DNA of 64,000 bases, from the NCBI RefSeq assembly GCF_024385465.1, contig NZ_JANFLS010000002.1, forward strand, positions 496,001-560,000. Direction: 5' to 3'. Below are positions 7,851-16,568 of the stretch, one piece after another. The position numbers and the translations under genes were made by a program. This DNA is from Arthrobacter sp. zg-Y844 (GTDB lineage Bacteria > Actinomycetota > Actinomycetes > Actinomycetales > Micrococcaceae). A model generated the notes under the pieces. That model saw only the letters and a list, made by a program, of their open reading frames with translations. It did not search any database and was not told the origin of the DNA. Every line of letters begins with the position of its first letter. Position 1 is the stretch's first letter.

Positions 7851-9197
7851 ATGGACGCATCCGCCCCCGCTGGACCAGCAACGGGCAAGACCCCGCGCAA
7901 GGCCGCCACTGCCAGCTTTATGGGCAGTGCCGTCGAGTACTACGACTTCTTCATCTTCGGTTCCGCTGCCGCGCTCATTTTCCCGCGCGTGTTCTTCCCG
8001 GACGCCGACACCCAGGCCAGCGTCATGTCGCTCGCCACCTTCGGCTTCGCCTATATTGCCCGTCCGGTCGGCGCCGTCATTCTCGGGCATTTCGGTGACC
8101 GGGTGGGCCGCCAGAAGGTCCTGATGTTCACCCTCCTGCTGATGGGCGGAAGCACCTTCCTGATCGGCTGCCTGCCGGACTTCAATACGATCGGCTGGTG
8201 GGCTCCGGTCCTGCTGGTCTTCTGCCGCCTGATGCAGGGACTTTCCGCCGCAGGCGAGCAGGCCGGTGCCAGTTCCATGACCCTGGAACACGCGCCGGAC
8301 AACCGCCGCTCGTTCTTCACGTCCTGGACACTGACAGGTACCCAGGGCGGGCAGATCCTTGCCGCACTGGTGTTCATCCCCGTGGTTGCCCTGCCGGACG
8401 ACATCAAATACGGCATCGGCTGGCGCATTCCGTTCTGGCTGAGCGCCGTGGTTGTCGTCGTCACCTACTTCATCCGCCGCTCGCTGCATGAAACCCCCAC
8501 CTTCACGGAGGCCAAGGAACGCAACGAGATCGCGAAGCTGCCGGTAGGCGTCCTGCTGAAGGACCACTGGCGCGACGTACTGCGGGTCATCTGCTGCGCC
8601 TTTATTGCAGCGGTTTCCACCGTCTACGGGACACTGGCCATCAAGTACGGCACCGAGGTAGGCAACGTGGACGCGAACATTACGCTCTGGCTCGTGGTGG
8701 CCGGCAACGTCTTCGCACTGTTCACGCAGCCGCTGTTCGGCCGGCTGGCCGACCGGATCGGCCGCCGTCCGGTCTTCATCTACGGCGCACTGTCCAGCGC
8801 GGTGATCATGCCGTTCTACCTGCTGTCCATGGAGTCCGGTAACACCCTGCTGCAGTTCGCCCTCTCCGTGGCGGTCTTCTCCTTCGGCTACGCGGCGGCG
8901 AACGCTGTCTGGCCGTCGTTCTACGGAGAGATGTTCAGCGCCAAGGTCCGATTCTCGGGCCTCGCCATCGGCACGCAGCTCGGCTTCCTGATGGCCGGTT
9001 TTGCACCGTCCATCGTTGCTGCCATCGGCGGACTGGAGCCCGGCGGATGGCTGGTGACCAGCGTATTCACCGGCACTATCTGCGCCATCGCCGCCATTTC
9101 CGCCCTCACCGCCAAGGAGACCGCGCACACCCCGACGGCGGAACTGGGCCTGAACCTGGCCAAGGCCGCCGCGCCGGTGCGCCCGGCCACGGCATAG
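7851..9197 (+). CDS. MFS metabolite:H+ symporter, shikimate/quinate importer (ShiA/QsuA-like)
   Basis: The 448-residue membrane protein belongs to the metabolite:H+ symporter branch of the major facilitator superfamily. The N-terminus MGSAVEYYDFFIFGSAAALIF, the first-loop signature GHFGDRVGRQKVL and the repeated central loop GRLADRIGRRPVF are diagnostic. ShiA, KgtP and ProP share this branch. The substrate is assigned from position: it is divergent from the dehydrogenase, dehydratase and IclR operon, so quinate, shikimate or dehydroshikimate is expected. A ribosome-binding site (GGAGAG) lies upstream of the ATG. A run of nine C residues sits about 30 bp before the start. The transcript ends at the strong hairpin 9229-9267. 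Substrate choice within the branch remains inference. Confidence 0.88.
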   Translation: MDASAPAGPATGKTPRKAATASFMGSAVEYYDFFIFGSAAALIFPRVFFPDADTQASVMSLATFGFAYIARPVGAVILGHFGDRVGRQKVLMFTLLLMGGSTFLIGCLPDFNTIGWWAPVLLVFCRLMQGLSAAGEQAGASSMTLEHAPDNRRSFFTSWTLTGTQGGQILAALVFIPVVALPDDIKYGIGWRIPFWLSAVVVVVTYFIRRSLHETPTFTEAKERNEIAKLPVGVLLKDHWRDVLRVICCAFIAAVSTVYGTLAIKYGTEVGNVDANITLWLVVAGNVFALFTQPLFGRLADRIGRRPVFIYGALSSAVIMPFYLLSMESGNTLLQFALSVAVFSFGYAAANAVWPSFYGEMFSAKVRFSGLAIGTQLGFLMAGFAPSIVAAIGGLEPGGWLVTSVFTGTICAIAAISALTAKETAHTPTAELGLNLAKAAAPVRPATA

Positions 9198-9228
9198 GGA
9201 CGGCAAGCACCAGTACAAGCACAAGCCA

Positions 9229-9267
9229 ACAGGGCCGGGGCGGGAACTTTTCCCGCCCCGGCCCTGT
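9229..9267. terminator. Perfect 18-bp hairpin, bidirectional terminator
   Basis: Left arm 9229-9246, 3-nt loop, right arm 9250-9267, with no mismatches. It lies between two convergent genes and can stop transcription from both sides. There is no long T tract, as is usual for terminators in high-GC actinobacteria. Confidence 0.85.
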
Positions 9268-9298
9268 GCCGTCTGCAGCGGTGCCATCTGCCGCAGTG

Positions 9299-10957
9299 TC
9301 ACATACCGCGCAGCCGCGCCCGGCGCGAAGTCCAGGCGATGTATCCGCCCAACGCCCCCGTAGACGCGAGCCCGGCACTCATCAGCGGTGCCTGCCACGA
9401 TTTCCAGCGGGACGAATCACCCAGCGTCAGCTCCCCCACTCCACGAATAAACGCCGACGCGAAGATTGCCGCCACCAGCCGGTTTCCCACGCGCTCCAGC
9501 CGCATTACCAGCGGAAGCAGTTCCTCGCCGCGGAGGTGGACCTCCACCCCCTCGATCTCCAGGGTGCTGAGCAGCCGGCGGGCCTGGTCCGGCAGTTCGG
9601 CACCCAGCTCCAGGACCTCCGTTCCGGCACGGCCGAGCCTGCGGGCATAGTTCACCGGGTTCAGCTGCTGCAGTGCCATCCTGCGCGCATAGGGGCCCAG
9701 GGTGGGGCCGAGCCGGAACTGGGGATCCAGCACCTCGCCCATGCCTTCGGTCATGATCAGCATCCTCAGCAGCAGCGCCATTTCCCGCGGCAGCTGGATG
9801 TGGTGCGTGCGCAGGATGCCCAGCCCGGTGGTAATGATGGTTCCCACCGGTGCCGACGCCAGGTCCTTGCCGGAATACAGGCGGATCAGCGGACCAAGGT
9901 CCATCCTGAGCTTCACGCGGTTCACCCGCATCCCGGAAGCATTGATCCGGACCAGCGCATTGGTGATCCGCTCCGGATCCTTGCGCACAATGCCGATGAA
10001 CAGGGCAGACAGCTGGCTGCGCAGCTTCTCGTCCACCTCGCCCACCATGCCGAAGTCGATCAGTCCCACCCGGCCGCCGGGCTCCACGAAGAGGTTTCCC
10101 GGGTGCGGGTCGGCATGGAAAAACCCGTCATCGAAGACCATCTTCATTTCGACGCGTGAGGCAGCCACCGCCAGCGCCGGACGGTCGATCCCGGCGGCGT
10201 CGAGAGCGGCAACGTCCGTGACCTTCATTCCGCGGATCCGGTCCATTGTCAGGACACGGGAGGTGCTGTGGTCCCAATAAACGTAGGGAATGGTTATCGC
10301 AGCGTCGTCTTCGAAGTTGGCCCGGAACCGGTCCGCGTTGCGGCCTTCCTGGAGATAGTCCAGCTCCGAGCGAAGCGTGGACGCGAACTCGTCCATCAGT
10401 CCGGTGAGGTCGTAGTCGCGGGCGGCTTCCCAGCGTTTGCTGGCCGCGTTGGCCAGGTTCTGCAGGATTTCCAGGTCCTGTTCCACCTGGGCAGCGATCC
10501 CGGGCCGGCGTACCTTGACCACCACCTCCGTGCCGTCCTTCAGGACGGCGGCATAGACCTGCCCGATCGAGGCGCTTGCCATGACCGTGGTGTCGAAGGA
10601 CCGGAAGACCTCCAACGGGTCTCCGCCCAGTTCCTGGTGCAGCTCGTCCTTGATCTGCGGCCACGGGACCGCTTCGGCGTCATCCTGCAGCTTCGCCAGT
10701 TCACTCTGGTAGTCCGGGGGCAGCAGGTCGGGACGGGTGGAGAGCAACTGGCCCATCTTCACGTACGTGGCACCGAGCTCCTCGAGGGCCGTACGCAGGT
10801 ACTCCGGACGGGTGCGGGGTTTGCCTCCCGCCTCGGCCGCGTGCTGGCGGCGGAACGGCAGCCTGCCCTCCAGGCCAAGGGCGGACACCAGGAAGCCAAG
10901 GCCGTTGCGGGAGAGGATCTCGGCGATCTGCCGATAACGGTCCAGCTGGCTGATCAT
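9299..10957 (-). CDS. ABC1/AarF/UbiB-family atypical kinase-like protein
   Basis: A 552-residue protein of the UbiB/AarF atypical kinase family. Seen in order are the GATYVKMGQLLSTRPDLLP signature, the nucleotide-binding region with VVVKVRRPG, the catalytic-loop DPHPGNLF and the LIDFGMVGE metal-binding motif. One or two hydrophobic C-terminal segments probably anchor it (FASAFIRGVGEL and GLASTGALGGYIAW). UbiB proteins support quinone or isoprenoid lipid metabolism as ATPases; the actinobacterial role is poorly defined. The frame stays open far upstream (to 11659), but that part runs through the glucosidase gene. ATG at 10957, opening MISQLDRYRQIAEIL with GGAG upstream, is the family start. 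The product is secure; the biological role is not. Confidence 0.9.
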   Translation of the reverse strand: MISQLDRYRQIAEILSRNGLGFLVSALGLEGRLPFRRQHAAEAGGKPRTRPEYLRTALEELGATYVKMGQLLSTRPDLLPPDYQSELAKLQDDAEAVPWPQIKDELHQELGGDPLEVFRSFDTTVMASASIGQVYAAVLKDGTEVVVKVRRPGIAAQVEQDLEILQNLANAASKRWEAARDYDLTGLMDEFASTLRSELDYLQEGRNADRFRANFEDDAAITIPYVYWDHSTSRVLTMDRIRGMKVTDVAALDAAGIDRPALAVAASRVEMKMVFDDGFFHADPHPGNLFVEPGGRVGLIDFGMVGEVDEKLRSQLSALFIGIVRKDPERITNALVRINASGMRVNRVKLRMDLGPLIRLYSGKDLASAPVGTIITTGLGILRTHHIQLPREMALLLRMLIMTEGMGEVLDPQFRLGPTLGPYARRMALQQLNPVNYARRLGRAGTEVLELGAELPDQARRLLSTLEIEGVEVHLRGEELLPLVMRLERVGNRLVAAIFASAFIRGVGELTLGDSSRWKSWQAPLMSAGLASTGALGGYIAWTSRRARLRGM

Positions 10958-11101
10958 TGGTCTGCTCCGTCCGCGAAGGCTCGGTTCTCCGCTGCTGTTC
11001 GCTAACGAAACACTAGCCGCAGGGCAGGTTCCGCCGACAGGTCCTTCGTGCCTGCACCTCTTCTGTCGCCCGGTGCTCTTCTCCCGGCTGCGGAGGGCAC
11101 C

Positions 11102-11107
11102 TAGACT
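11102..11107 (+). promoter_or_regulatory. -10 element TAGACT for leaderless start at 11115
   Basis: TAGACT is followed by exactly 7 nt and then the ATG of the glucosidase. The start codon would be the 5' end of the mRNA. The only purine-rich stretch upstream is too far away to act as a ribosome-binding site. Confidence 0.6.
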
Positions 11108-11114
11108 CCGGCAC

Positions 11115-13376
11115 ATGCCGATGTCCTCACCTGACCAGCCGTCCGCCGCTTCGCTGCGGGAGCGGGTGTCTTCCCTCCCGCCGGATGAAAGACCCGCCCT
11201 GCTGTCCGGAGCGTCTTTCTGGACCACCGTCGCTGCCCCGGCGGCGGGGCTCCGGCCCCTGGTGCTCTCCGACGGGCCACACGGTATCCGGCGTCCACGC
11301 AGCGAGTCGGAACCCGGAATCGGTGACGCGCTGCCTGCCACCTGCTTCCCTGCGGAATGCCTCACCGCGTGTTCCTGGGACCCGGACCTGCTGGCCCGGC
11401 TCGGCACGGCGACGGCGAAGGAAGCGGCAGCTGCGCATGTCGACGTCGTGCTGGGGCCGGGACTGAACATCAAGCGCACTCCCCTGTGCGGGCGCAACTT
11501 CGAGTACTTTTCCGAAGACCCGCTGCTCGCCGGCGCGCTGGGTGCCGCCTGGATCCGCGCCCTCCAGTCCGAGGGGGTGGCTGCCTGCCCCAAGCATTTC
11601 GCGGCGAACAACCAGGAAGCGGACCGGATGCGGATTGACGCGTCGGTGGACGAACGCACCCTGCACGAGATTTACCTCCGGGCCTTCGAAACGGTGGTTC
11701 GGACCGCACACCCGTGGACCCTGATGGCTGCCTACAACAAGGTCAACGGCATCCACGCCGCGGAGAATGCCTGGCTGCTGCAGACGGTCCTGCGTGACGA
11801 GTGGGGATTCGACGGCCTGGTGATGTCCGACTGGGGTGCGGTCACCGACCGGGCGGCGGCGCTCGACGCCGGACTGGACCTGGAAATGCCCGCCAGCGGC
11901 GGATTGGGGCCGGCGGAGCTGCAGGCCGGACTGGAAGCCGGCACCGTCAACCAGGAGATGGTGGATTCATCCGCGGCGAGGCTCCTGCAGCTGGCGGATC
12001 GCACCGCCTCGCCGTCGCACAGCAGCGCGGACCCTGACGAACACCACCGGCTGGCACGCGAGGCCGCTGCGGCCTCCATGGTGCTCTTGAAGAACGAGGG
12101 CGGGATCCTGCCGCTCTCCCCCGGTCTCCGACTGGCCGTGGTGGGCGAGCTGGCCCGCACCCCGCGGTACCAGGGCGCCGGCTCCTCGCAGGTGACCCCC
12201 ACGCGGGTCAGCGTTCCGCTGGAGGTCCTGTCCGAGCGGACCGCTGCGGCCGTCTTTGCCGCCGGCTACCGGCTGGACGGAACGCCCGACCCGGAGCTGG
12301 TGGCCGAGGCTGAAGCCGCTGCCGCCGCTGCGGACGCAGTGCTGTTCTTCCTTGGCCTGCCCGAGGACAAGGAGTCGGAGGGATTCGACCGGCCGGACCT
12401 GGCCCTGCCGGAAAACCAGTTGGCGCTGCTGCGGGCGGTGACCTCCGCCAACCCCTGGACAGTGGTGGTCCTGTTCAACGGCGGCGCCGTGGAGACCGGG
12501 TGGGTGGAGCAGGTACCGGCCGTGCTGGAGGCGTGGCTGCCCGGCCAGGCCGGAGGCGAGGCGCTGGCGGATGTCCTGCTGGGAGATGTGAACCCGTCCG
12601 GAAAGCTGGCGGAAACCTTCCCCCGGCGGATCGAAGACACTCCGGCGTTTGGGAACTATCCCGGCGAGGCAGGCACGGTCCGCTACGGCGAAGGGGTGCT
12701 GGTGGGCTACCGCTGGTATGACGCGCGTGGGATCGAACCGGCGTTCGCCTTCGGGCACGGCCTGTCCTACACCGCTTTCGACTACACCGGCCTGGACCTC
12801 CGCCTTGTGGACACGGATACGGGGCCTGCCTTGGCCGTCGGGGCAACGCTCACGAATATCGGCAGCCGGGCCGGAGCCGAAGTCCTGCAGGTGTACTCCG
12901 GCGCTCCGGCGGGACCCGCGGTACGGCCGCCGCGCGAGCTCCGGGCCTTCCGCAAGGTCTTCCTCGAACCCGGCGCCTCGGCTCCGGTTGCGCTGACGGT
13001 ACCGCTGCGGGAGCTGGCGAGGTTCGACCCGGCGTCGCACCGGTGGATCACCGACGGCGGAACCTACCGCATCGACGTCGGGTCCTCCTCCCGGGACATC
13101 CGGCTCAGCGGAACCATCGACCTGCCCGGCACCGACGGCGGCACGGCGGCGCCGCTGACACTGGATTCGACTATCGCACAATGGCTGGCGCATCCGCTGG
13201 GCCGGCAGCTGCTGGGCGGCGGGGACCCGGGCATGGCCGACGCGCTGGCGCTCATGGGCAGTATGCCGCTGCGCCGGCTGGCCCGGTTTCCCGGCACCCC
13301 CCTAACGCGGGACCGGCTGGCCGCACTGGAACAGGCACTGCGCGGCGCCGGCCCTGCGGGAGGCGCATCCGGCTAG
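11115..13376 (+). CDS. Glycoside hydrolase family 3 beta-glucosidase
   Basis: A protein of about 753 residues with the three usual parts of GH3 beta-glucosidases: the (beta/alpha)8 domain (LSDGPHGIR; KHFAANNQEADR), the second domain (AVVGELARTPRYQGAGSS; GLPEDKESEGFDR) and a C-terminal fibronectin-III-like domain (TLTNIGSRAGAEVLQVY). The nucleophile is the Asp in VMSDWGAV. No signal peptide is seen, so it acts in the cytoplasm on imported oligosaccharides or glycosides. An ATG 42 nt upstream is in frame, but 11115 is preferred because a -10 hexamer ends 7 nt before it. Natural substrates may include beta-glucosides, xylosides or plant saponins and cannot be fixed from sequence. The TAG stop is shared with the convergent glycosyltransferase (CTAG 13373-13376). 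Confidence 0.92.
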   Translation: MPMSSPDQPSAASLRERVSSLPPDERPALLSGASFWTTVAAPAAGLRPLVLSDGPHGIRRPRSESEPGIGDALPATCFPAECLTACSWDPDLLARLGTATAKEAAAAHVDVVLGPGLNIKRTPLCGRNFEYFSEDPLLAGALGAAWIRALQSEGVAACPKHFAANNQEADRMRIDASVDERTLHEIYLRAFETVVRTAHPWTLMAAYNKVNGIHAAENAWLLQTVLRDEWGFDGLVMSDWGAVTDRAAALDAGLDLEMPASGGLGPAELQAGLEAGTVNQEMVDSSAARLLQLADRTASPSHSSADPDEHHRLAREAAAASMVLLKNEGGILPLSPGLRLAVVGELARTPRYQGAGSSQVTPTRVSVPLEVLSERTAAAVFAAGYRLDGTPDPELVAEAEAAAAAADAVLFFLGLPEDKESEGFDRPDLALPENQLALLRAVTSANPWTVVVLFNGGAVETGWVEQVPAVLEAWLPGQAGGEALADVLLGDVNPSGKLAETFPRRIEDTPAFGNYPGEAGTVRYGEGVLVGYRWYDARGIEPAFAFGHGLSYTAFDYTGLDLRLVDTDTGPALAVGATLTNIGSRAGAEVLQVYSGAPAGPAVRPPRELRAFRKVFLEPGASAPVALTVPLRELARFDPASHRWITDGGTYRIDVGSSSRDIRLSGTIDLPGTDGGTAAPLTLDSTIAQWLAHPLGRQLLGGGDPGMADALALMGSMPLRRLARFPGTPLTRDRLAALEQALRGAGPAGGASG

Positions 13377-14479
13377 GCGCCGAGCAGGGACCGGTAGATT
13401 TCCTCATGCGCTGCGGCTACCTGCCGGCGCTCAGCGGTCCGTTCCCCGCGGCTCATTCCCGGCCAGCTCCGGGCAGCGTGCACCTGCTTGAGCGCGCTGG
13501 CCAGGGACTGGGCATCGAGGCCGTCCTCGTTATGCACGAATTCCGTGACGCCGGCACGCTGCTGGGCGTAGAAGCCGCAGGACGGCGCCAGCACGGCCGT
13601 GCCCAGATCGGTGCACGCTTCGAGCCAGCCGGAATGGGTGCCGAACCGGTACGGCAGCACGGACACATCCAGGCTCGACAGGTAGTCCCAGAGCTGCGGT
13701 TCGTCGAAGTAGTCCCGGACCTGCAGCTCGAGCCGTCCGGCCGCGGCGGCCTCCGCCAGCCAGCGGTGCAGTTCCGGCCGGTACTTGTCCCCTCCGGGAG
13801 TGAGGATGTCCGGATGCCCGTTCACCTGCAGCACGGCACCGGGAAGCTGTTCCACGGCGTCGAGCAGGTCCGGAAGGACCGCCCCCTCCATCATGTTCGG
13901 GCGCAGGCTCTTCAGGTGCACACCGACGCGGAACTCCTCCCGCGGACCGGCTGCCAGCCGCAGGGTCTGGCGCCGCTCAAGCTCCGCCAGATCCACCACG
14001 TGCGGATGCGGCAGCACGTGCGGGCGGCGGCCCCACCGGCGCTCGACGACGGCGGCGGCCCCGGGCGTCAGCGTGATGAGTTCATCGGCTGCGGCAATCA
14101 GCACATCCAGCTGCGCGTCATGCGCCTCCGGAGTGAGGTGGTGCGGATTGCGCAGATCGTGGACCGTGTAGACCAGCGGTTTCCCCTGGGCCTTCAGCTC
14201 GTCGGTAACCGCCTGCAGGTCCCGGGGCGAAATGGCGTCGAAGCCGAAGTGGATGTGCATCAGGTCGAAGCTGTCCGCGTTCTCCCGGATCCAGCCGGCG
14301 TCCAGCATGACCGGCGGCCACCACGTCGCCTCCGTGGACTGGCCGGGATTGCGGGGGTCCGGGTCCGGCAGGCGTACCACCGGGTTCCGCTCCCCCGGGA
14401 CGGCGCCGGTATGCCGGATATAGACCTGGCTGTGCGGCACTGACGCCACCCTGATGTTCGATCCTTCCGGCCTGCCCAC
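13373..14479 (-). CDS. Glycosyltransferase, GT-B fold (family 1/4-like)
   Basis: A protein of up to 368 residues with an N-terminal acceptor half (SVPHSQVYIRHTG) and a C-terminal donor half. Family-type features include DLMHIHFGFD, YTVHDLRNPHH, SLRPNMMEGA and LSSLDVSVLPYRFGTHSGWLEACTDLGTAVLAPSCGFY. It transfers a sugar from an activated donor; donor and acceptor are unknown. The start is uncertain: GTG at 14479 gives the longest product. GTG at 14449, downstream of GGAAGGA, would start close to the conserved SVPHSQVY block. It is transcribed divergently from the family-2 glycosyltransferase from a shared palindromic -10 element. It probably acts with its three neighbours on one glycan or glycolipid (inference). 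Confidence 0.85.
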   Translation of the reverse strand: MGRPEGSNIRVASVPHSQVYIRHTGAVPGERNPVVRLPDPDPRNPGQSTEATWWPPVMLDAGWIRENADSFDLMHIHFGFDAISPRDLQAVTDELKAQGKPLVYTVHDLRNPHHLTPEAHDAQLDVLIAAADELITLTPGAAAVVERRWGRRPHVLPHPHVVDLAELERRQTLRLAAGPREEFRVGVHLKSLRPNMMEGAVLPDLLDAVEQLPGAVLQVNGHPDILTPGGDKYRPELHRWLAEAAAAGRLELQVRDYFDEPQLWDYLSSLDVSVLPYRFGTHSGWLEACTDLGTAVLAPSCGFYAQQRAGVTEFVHNEDGLDAQSLASALKQVHAARSWPGMSRGERTAERRQVAAAHEEIYRSLLGA

Positions 14480-14514
14480 GCATCCTCTTCCGCCGCTGTA
14501 AACAATCCGTGTTC

Positions 14515-14522
14515 AGTATACT
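14515..14522. promoter_or_regulatory. Palindromic divergent promoter AGTATACT
   Basis: AGTATACT reads the same on both strands and supplies a consensus-like TATACT -10 hexamer in both directions (14517-14522 on plus, 14520-14515 on minus). It sits between two divergent glycosyltransferase genes. The overlapping ATACT-T-AGTAT (14518-14528) is a second, odd-centred palindrome and may be an operator. No convincing -35 is visible on either side. Confidence 0.55.
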
Positions 14523-14533
14523 TAGTATTTTGC

Positions 14534-14552
14534 GGCGCCCGCGGAGGGCGCC
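14534..14552 (+). promoter_or_regulatory. Leader hairpin before the GT2 ribosome-binding site
   Basis: GGCGCCC-GCGGA-GGGCGCC forms a perfect 7-bp stem with a 5-nt loop. It lies just after the predicted transcription start and immediately upstream of the GGAAGGAAAG ribosome-binding site. It may stabilise the mRNA 5' end or modulate translation (inference). Confidence 0.4.
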
Positions 14553-14569
14553 CCCGGCGGAAGGAAAGA

Positions 14570-15475
14570 ATGCAGCCGCAGCAGACCGCCCCGGAGCAGG
14601 CGTTTTCGGTGCTCATCATCAGCTCCGGACGAGATGCCCACCTGGCCAACGCCGTCCGCGGGATCAGCCGCTCCACCCGCCGGCCGGCAGAGATCGTGGT
14701 CTGCTACCTGAACCAGCCTGAGGCTGTTCCCCCGCCGAGCGACGTGCCGCTGCGGGTGGTCCATGCGGCGTCGGGCGCCGGCGAACCGCTGCCGCTGGGG
14801 GCGGGCAGGAACGCCGCTGCTGCAGCGGCGCGGTCCGAAACACTGGTCTTCCTCGACGTGGACTGCATTCCCGCAACTGGCATGTTCGGGCACCTGCTGT
14901 CGGACCTGGACCGCACCCGCGGCCTGGTGATGGCCGCCCCCCGCTACCTCACGGCAGATGCGGACGTGCCGGGGTGGGTATCCGACGGCGACGATCAGGT
15001 GCTGTACCGGGACTCCGTACCGCACCACGCACGTGCTGCCCTGGCACCGGCGCCGGGAGAACCGGCACGTGCCTCGCAGGAATACGCCCTGTTCTGGTCC
15101 CTGGGGTTTGCCGTGCACCGCGGGACATTCGAACGGATCGGCGGCTTTGACGAGTCCTTTGCCGGGTACGGCGGCGAGGACACGGACTTCGCCTTCACCG
15201 CGCAGCGGAAGGCGGTCCCGCTGGCATTTTCCGGGGCAACCATGTTCCACCAGCACCACGGCGTTCACCGGCCGCCGCTGCAGCACCTGGAATCCATTGT
15301 CATTAACGCCAAGGCGTTCCGGGGCAAATGGGGCAGCTGGCCGATGACCGGCTGGCTCGACGCCTTTGCCCGGGACGGCTACGTATCCTGGGAGCGCGAC
15401 GGCGGGGACCTGCGGCTGCTGCGCCGTCCGGGTCCCGCCGAGCTCGCCGCCGCCCGCGTCAATGCGCCGTACTGA
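14570..15475 (+). CDS. Glycosyltransferase family 2 with galactosyltransferase-type C-terminus
   Basis: A 301-residue GT-A protein. The N-terminus (FSVLIISSGRDAHLANAVRGI) is the nucleotide-sugar-binding start. VFLDVDCIPA contains the metal-binding D-x-D. The later block FERIGGFDESFAGYGGEDTD is typical of the glycosyltransferase 7C/galactosyltransferase C-terminal domain and carries the ED catalytic pair. It is soluble, with no transmembrane segment. The start at 14570 has a strong ribosome-binding site (GGAAGGAAAG). It is divergent from the upstream GT-B gene and overlaps the next, convergent, glycosyltransferase by 17 bp at the stop. The sugar transferred is unknown. Confidence 0.88.
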   Translation: MQPQQTAPEQAFSVLIISSGRDAHLANAVRGISRSTRRPAEIVVCYLNQPEAVPPPSDVPLRVVHAASGAGEPLPLGAGRNAAAAAARSETLVFLDVDCIPATGMFGHLLSDLDRTRGLVMAAPRYLTADADVPGWVSDGDDQVLYRDSVPHHARAALAPAPGEPARASQEYALFWSLGFAVHRGTFERIGGFDESFAGYGGEDTDFAFTAQRKAVPLAFSGATMFHQHHGVHRPPLQHLESIVINAKAFRGKWGSWPMTGWLDAFARDGYVSWERDGGDLRLLRRPGPAELAAARVNAPY

Positions 15476-16556
15476 CGTCCCTGCCGGCGGGAACGGGTTC
15501 CCCCTCGCTCCCGGAGACGGCCGACTCGACGGCGGCCAGGAACCGTTCCCGGAAGTGGGCGGGAGAAACCAGCAGGGTCCTGGCCAGCAGCTGCGGATCG
15601 GTCCCGCGCAGTTCTTCCAGCAGGCCCCGCCAGTCCGCCACTGAGGCGAAGCTTGGCGCGGCGGCTGCGCCAGCCGACGCGAGCGAAGAGGCAAAAACGG
15701 CCTGTTCCCGGAACGGCCGGGGTTCGGGAATCAGCAGCGCCGGACGGCGTGCGGCGGCCGCGGCGGCCACCGCATTGTGGCCGGCAGAGGTGACCACCAC
15801 ATCCGCGGCGGCCAGCCGGGGCCCCGGATCCGCCACTACGCCCAGCAGCGACACATTCGCGGGAACCTGCCCCGGGGCGCCGGCGGTATGTCCCATAACG
15901 TCCCACTGCCACCCCGGTGTCTGCCGGGCCGCGGCAAGGACGTCCTCAAGTGATACGCCGCTGCCGCCCAGGGAGGTCTGCACCGCGACGGTCCGGGGCC
16001 GCACGGGGATGGGCCCGGGTGCGGTGTCCGGAGCGAGCATGCCCAGATAAGTGCTCTTGGAGCCGTAAGCCTGCAGATGCGCCGGATCTTCGATGGCTTC
16101 CGGGAAGTAGGCGATGAGCCGGTGAACGGAGTCGTAGGCCAGCAGGTGTGCCGTGTCGGTCCGTTCCCCGTGCATCCGGCGGTGGATAACCGGATAGCCC
16201 GCGAGCCTGGCAAAGGCGGCGACCTCCACGGACACATCCACGACCACCACGTCCGGGGCGAACTCTTCCCAGAGCCGGTGCAGCTGGCTGAAGCGGGACT
16301 GCAGCGCCGGACCTGCCGGCGCATAGTGCAGGAAGCTCCCCGGCCCGGGCGCGAAGGGTCCGTCGGGTCCGACGTCGGGCGGGAGCGGCGCGAACCGCGC
16401 TCCCCCGGGCAGGCGCGGAAGTCCCCCGGCCGGGGTGGTGCCGGTGACAAGCAGCTCCACGGCAGCCAGCCGGGCAATGTTGGCGGCGTGACGCAGGTGT
16501 CCGGTGCCGTGGTGGTGCGCGTAGTAGGCCACGCGTGGCATGCGGGAAGAAGGCAA
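15459..16556 (-). CDS. Glycosyltransferase of MurG/GT28-like type
   Basis: The 365-residue protein begins RVAYYAHHHGTGHLRHAANIA, the glycine/histidine acceptor loop of MurG-like and macrolide-type glycosyltransferases. It has the donor-site block ADVVVTSAGHNAVAAAAAARRPALLIPEPRPFREQ late in the protein, characteristic of the GT28 C-terminal domain (the block is shown here only by its key ends: VVVTSAGHN and PRPFREQ). No membrane segment is obvious. It begins 12 bp after the upstream GT4 gene on the same strand, so the two form an operon. Donor and acceptor are not determinable. It is not MurG itself: the cell-division gene context is missing and the sequence is divergent. Confidence 0.82.
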   Translation of the reverse strand: MPSSRMPRVAYYAHHHGTGHLRHAANIARLAAVELLVTGTTPAGGLPRLPGGARFAPLPPDVGPDGPFAPGPGSFLHYAPAGPALQSRFSQLHRLWEEFAPDVVVVDVSVEVAAFARLAGYPVIHRRMHGERTDTAHLLAYDSVHRLIAYFPEAIEDPAHLQAYGSKSTYLGMLAPDTAPGPIPVRPRTVAVQTSLGGSGVSLEDVLAAARQTPGWQWDVMGHTAGAPGQVPANVSLLGVVADPGPRLAAADVVVTSAGHNAVAAAAAARRPALLIPEPRPFREQAVFASSLASAGAAAAPSFASVADWRGLLEELRGTDPQLLARTLLVSPAHFRERFLAAVESAVSGSEGEPVPAGRDVSTAH

Positions 16557-16568
16557 GTGCTGCTCCTG

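Noticed and set aside
15459-16556. Calling the GT28-like gene murG
   Set aside because: The N-terminal HHHGTGHLRH and overall divergence fit a MurG-like side branch. The real murG normally lies in the division and cell-wall cluster, which is not here.
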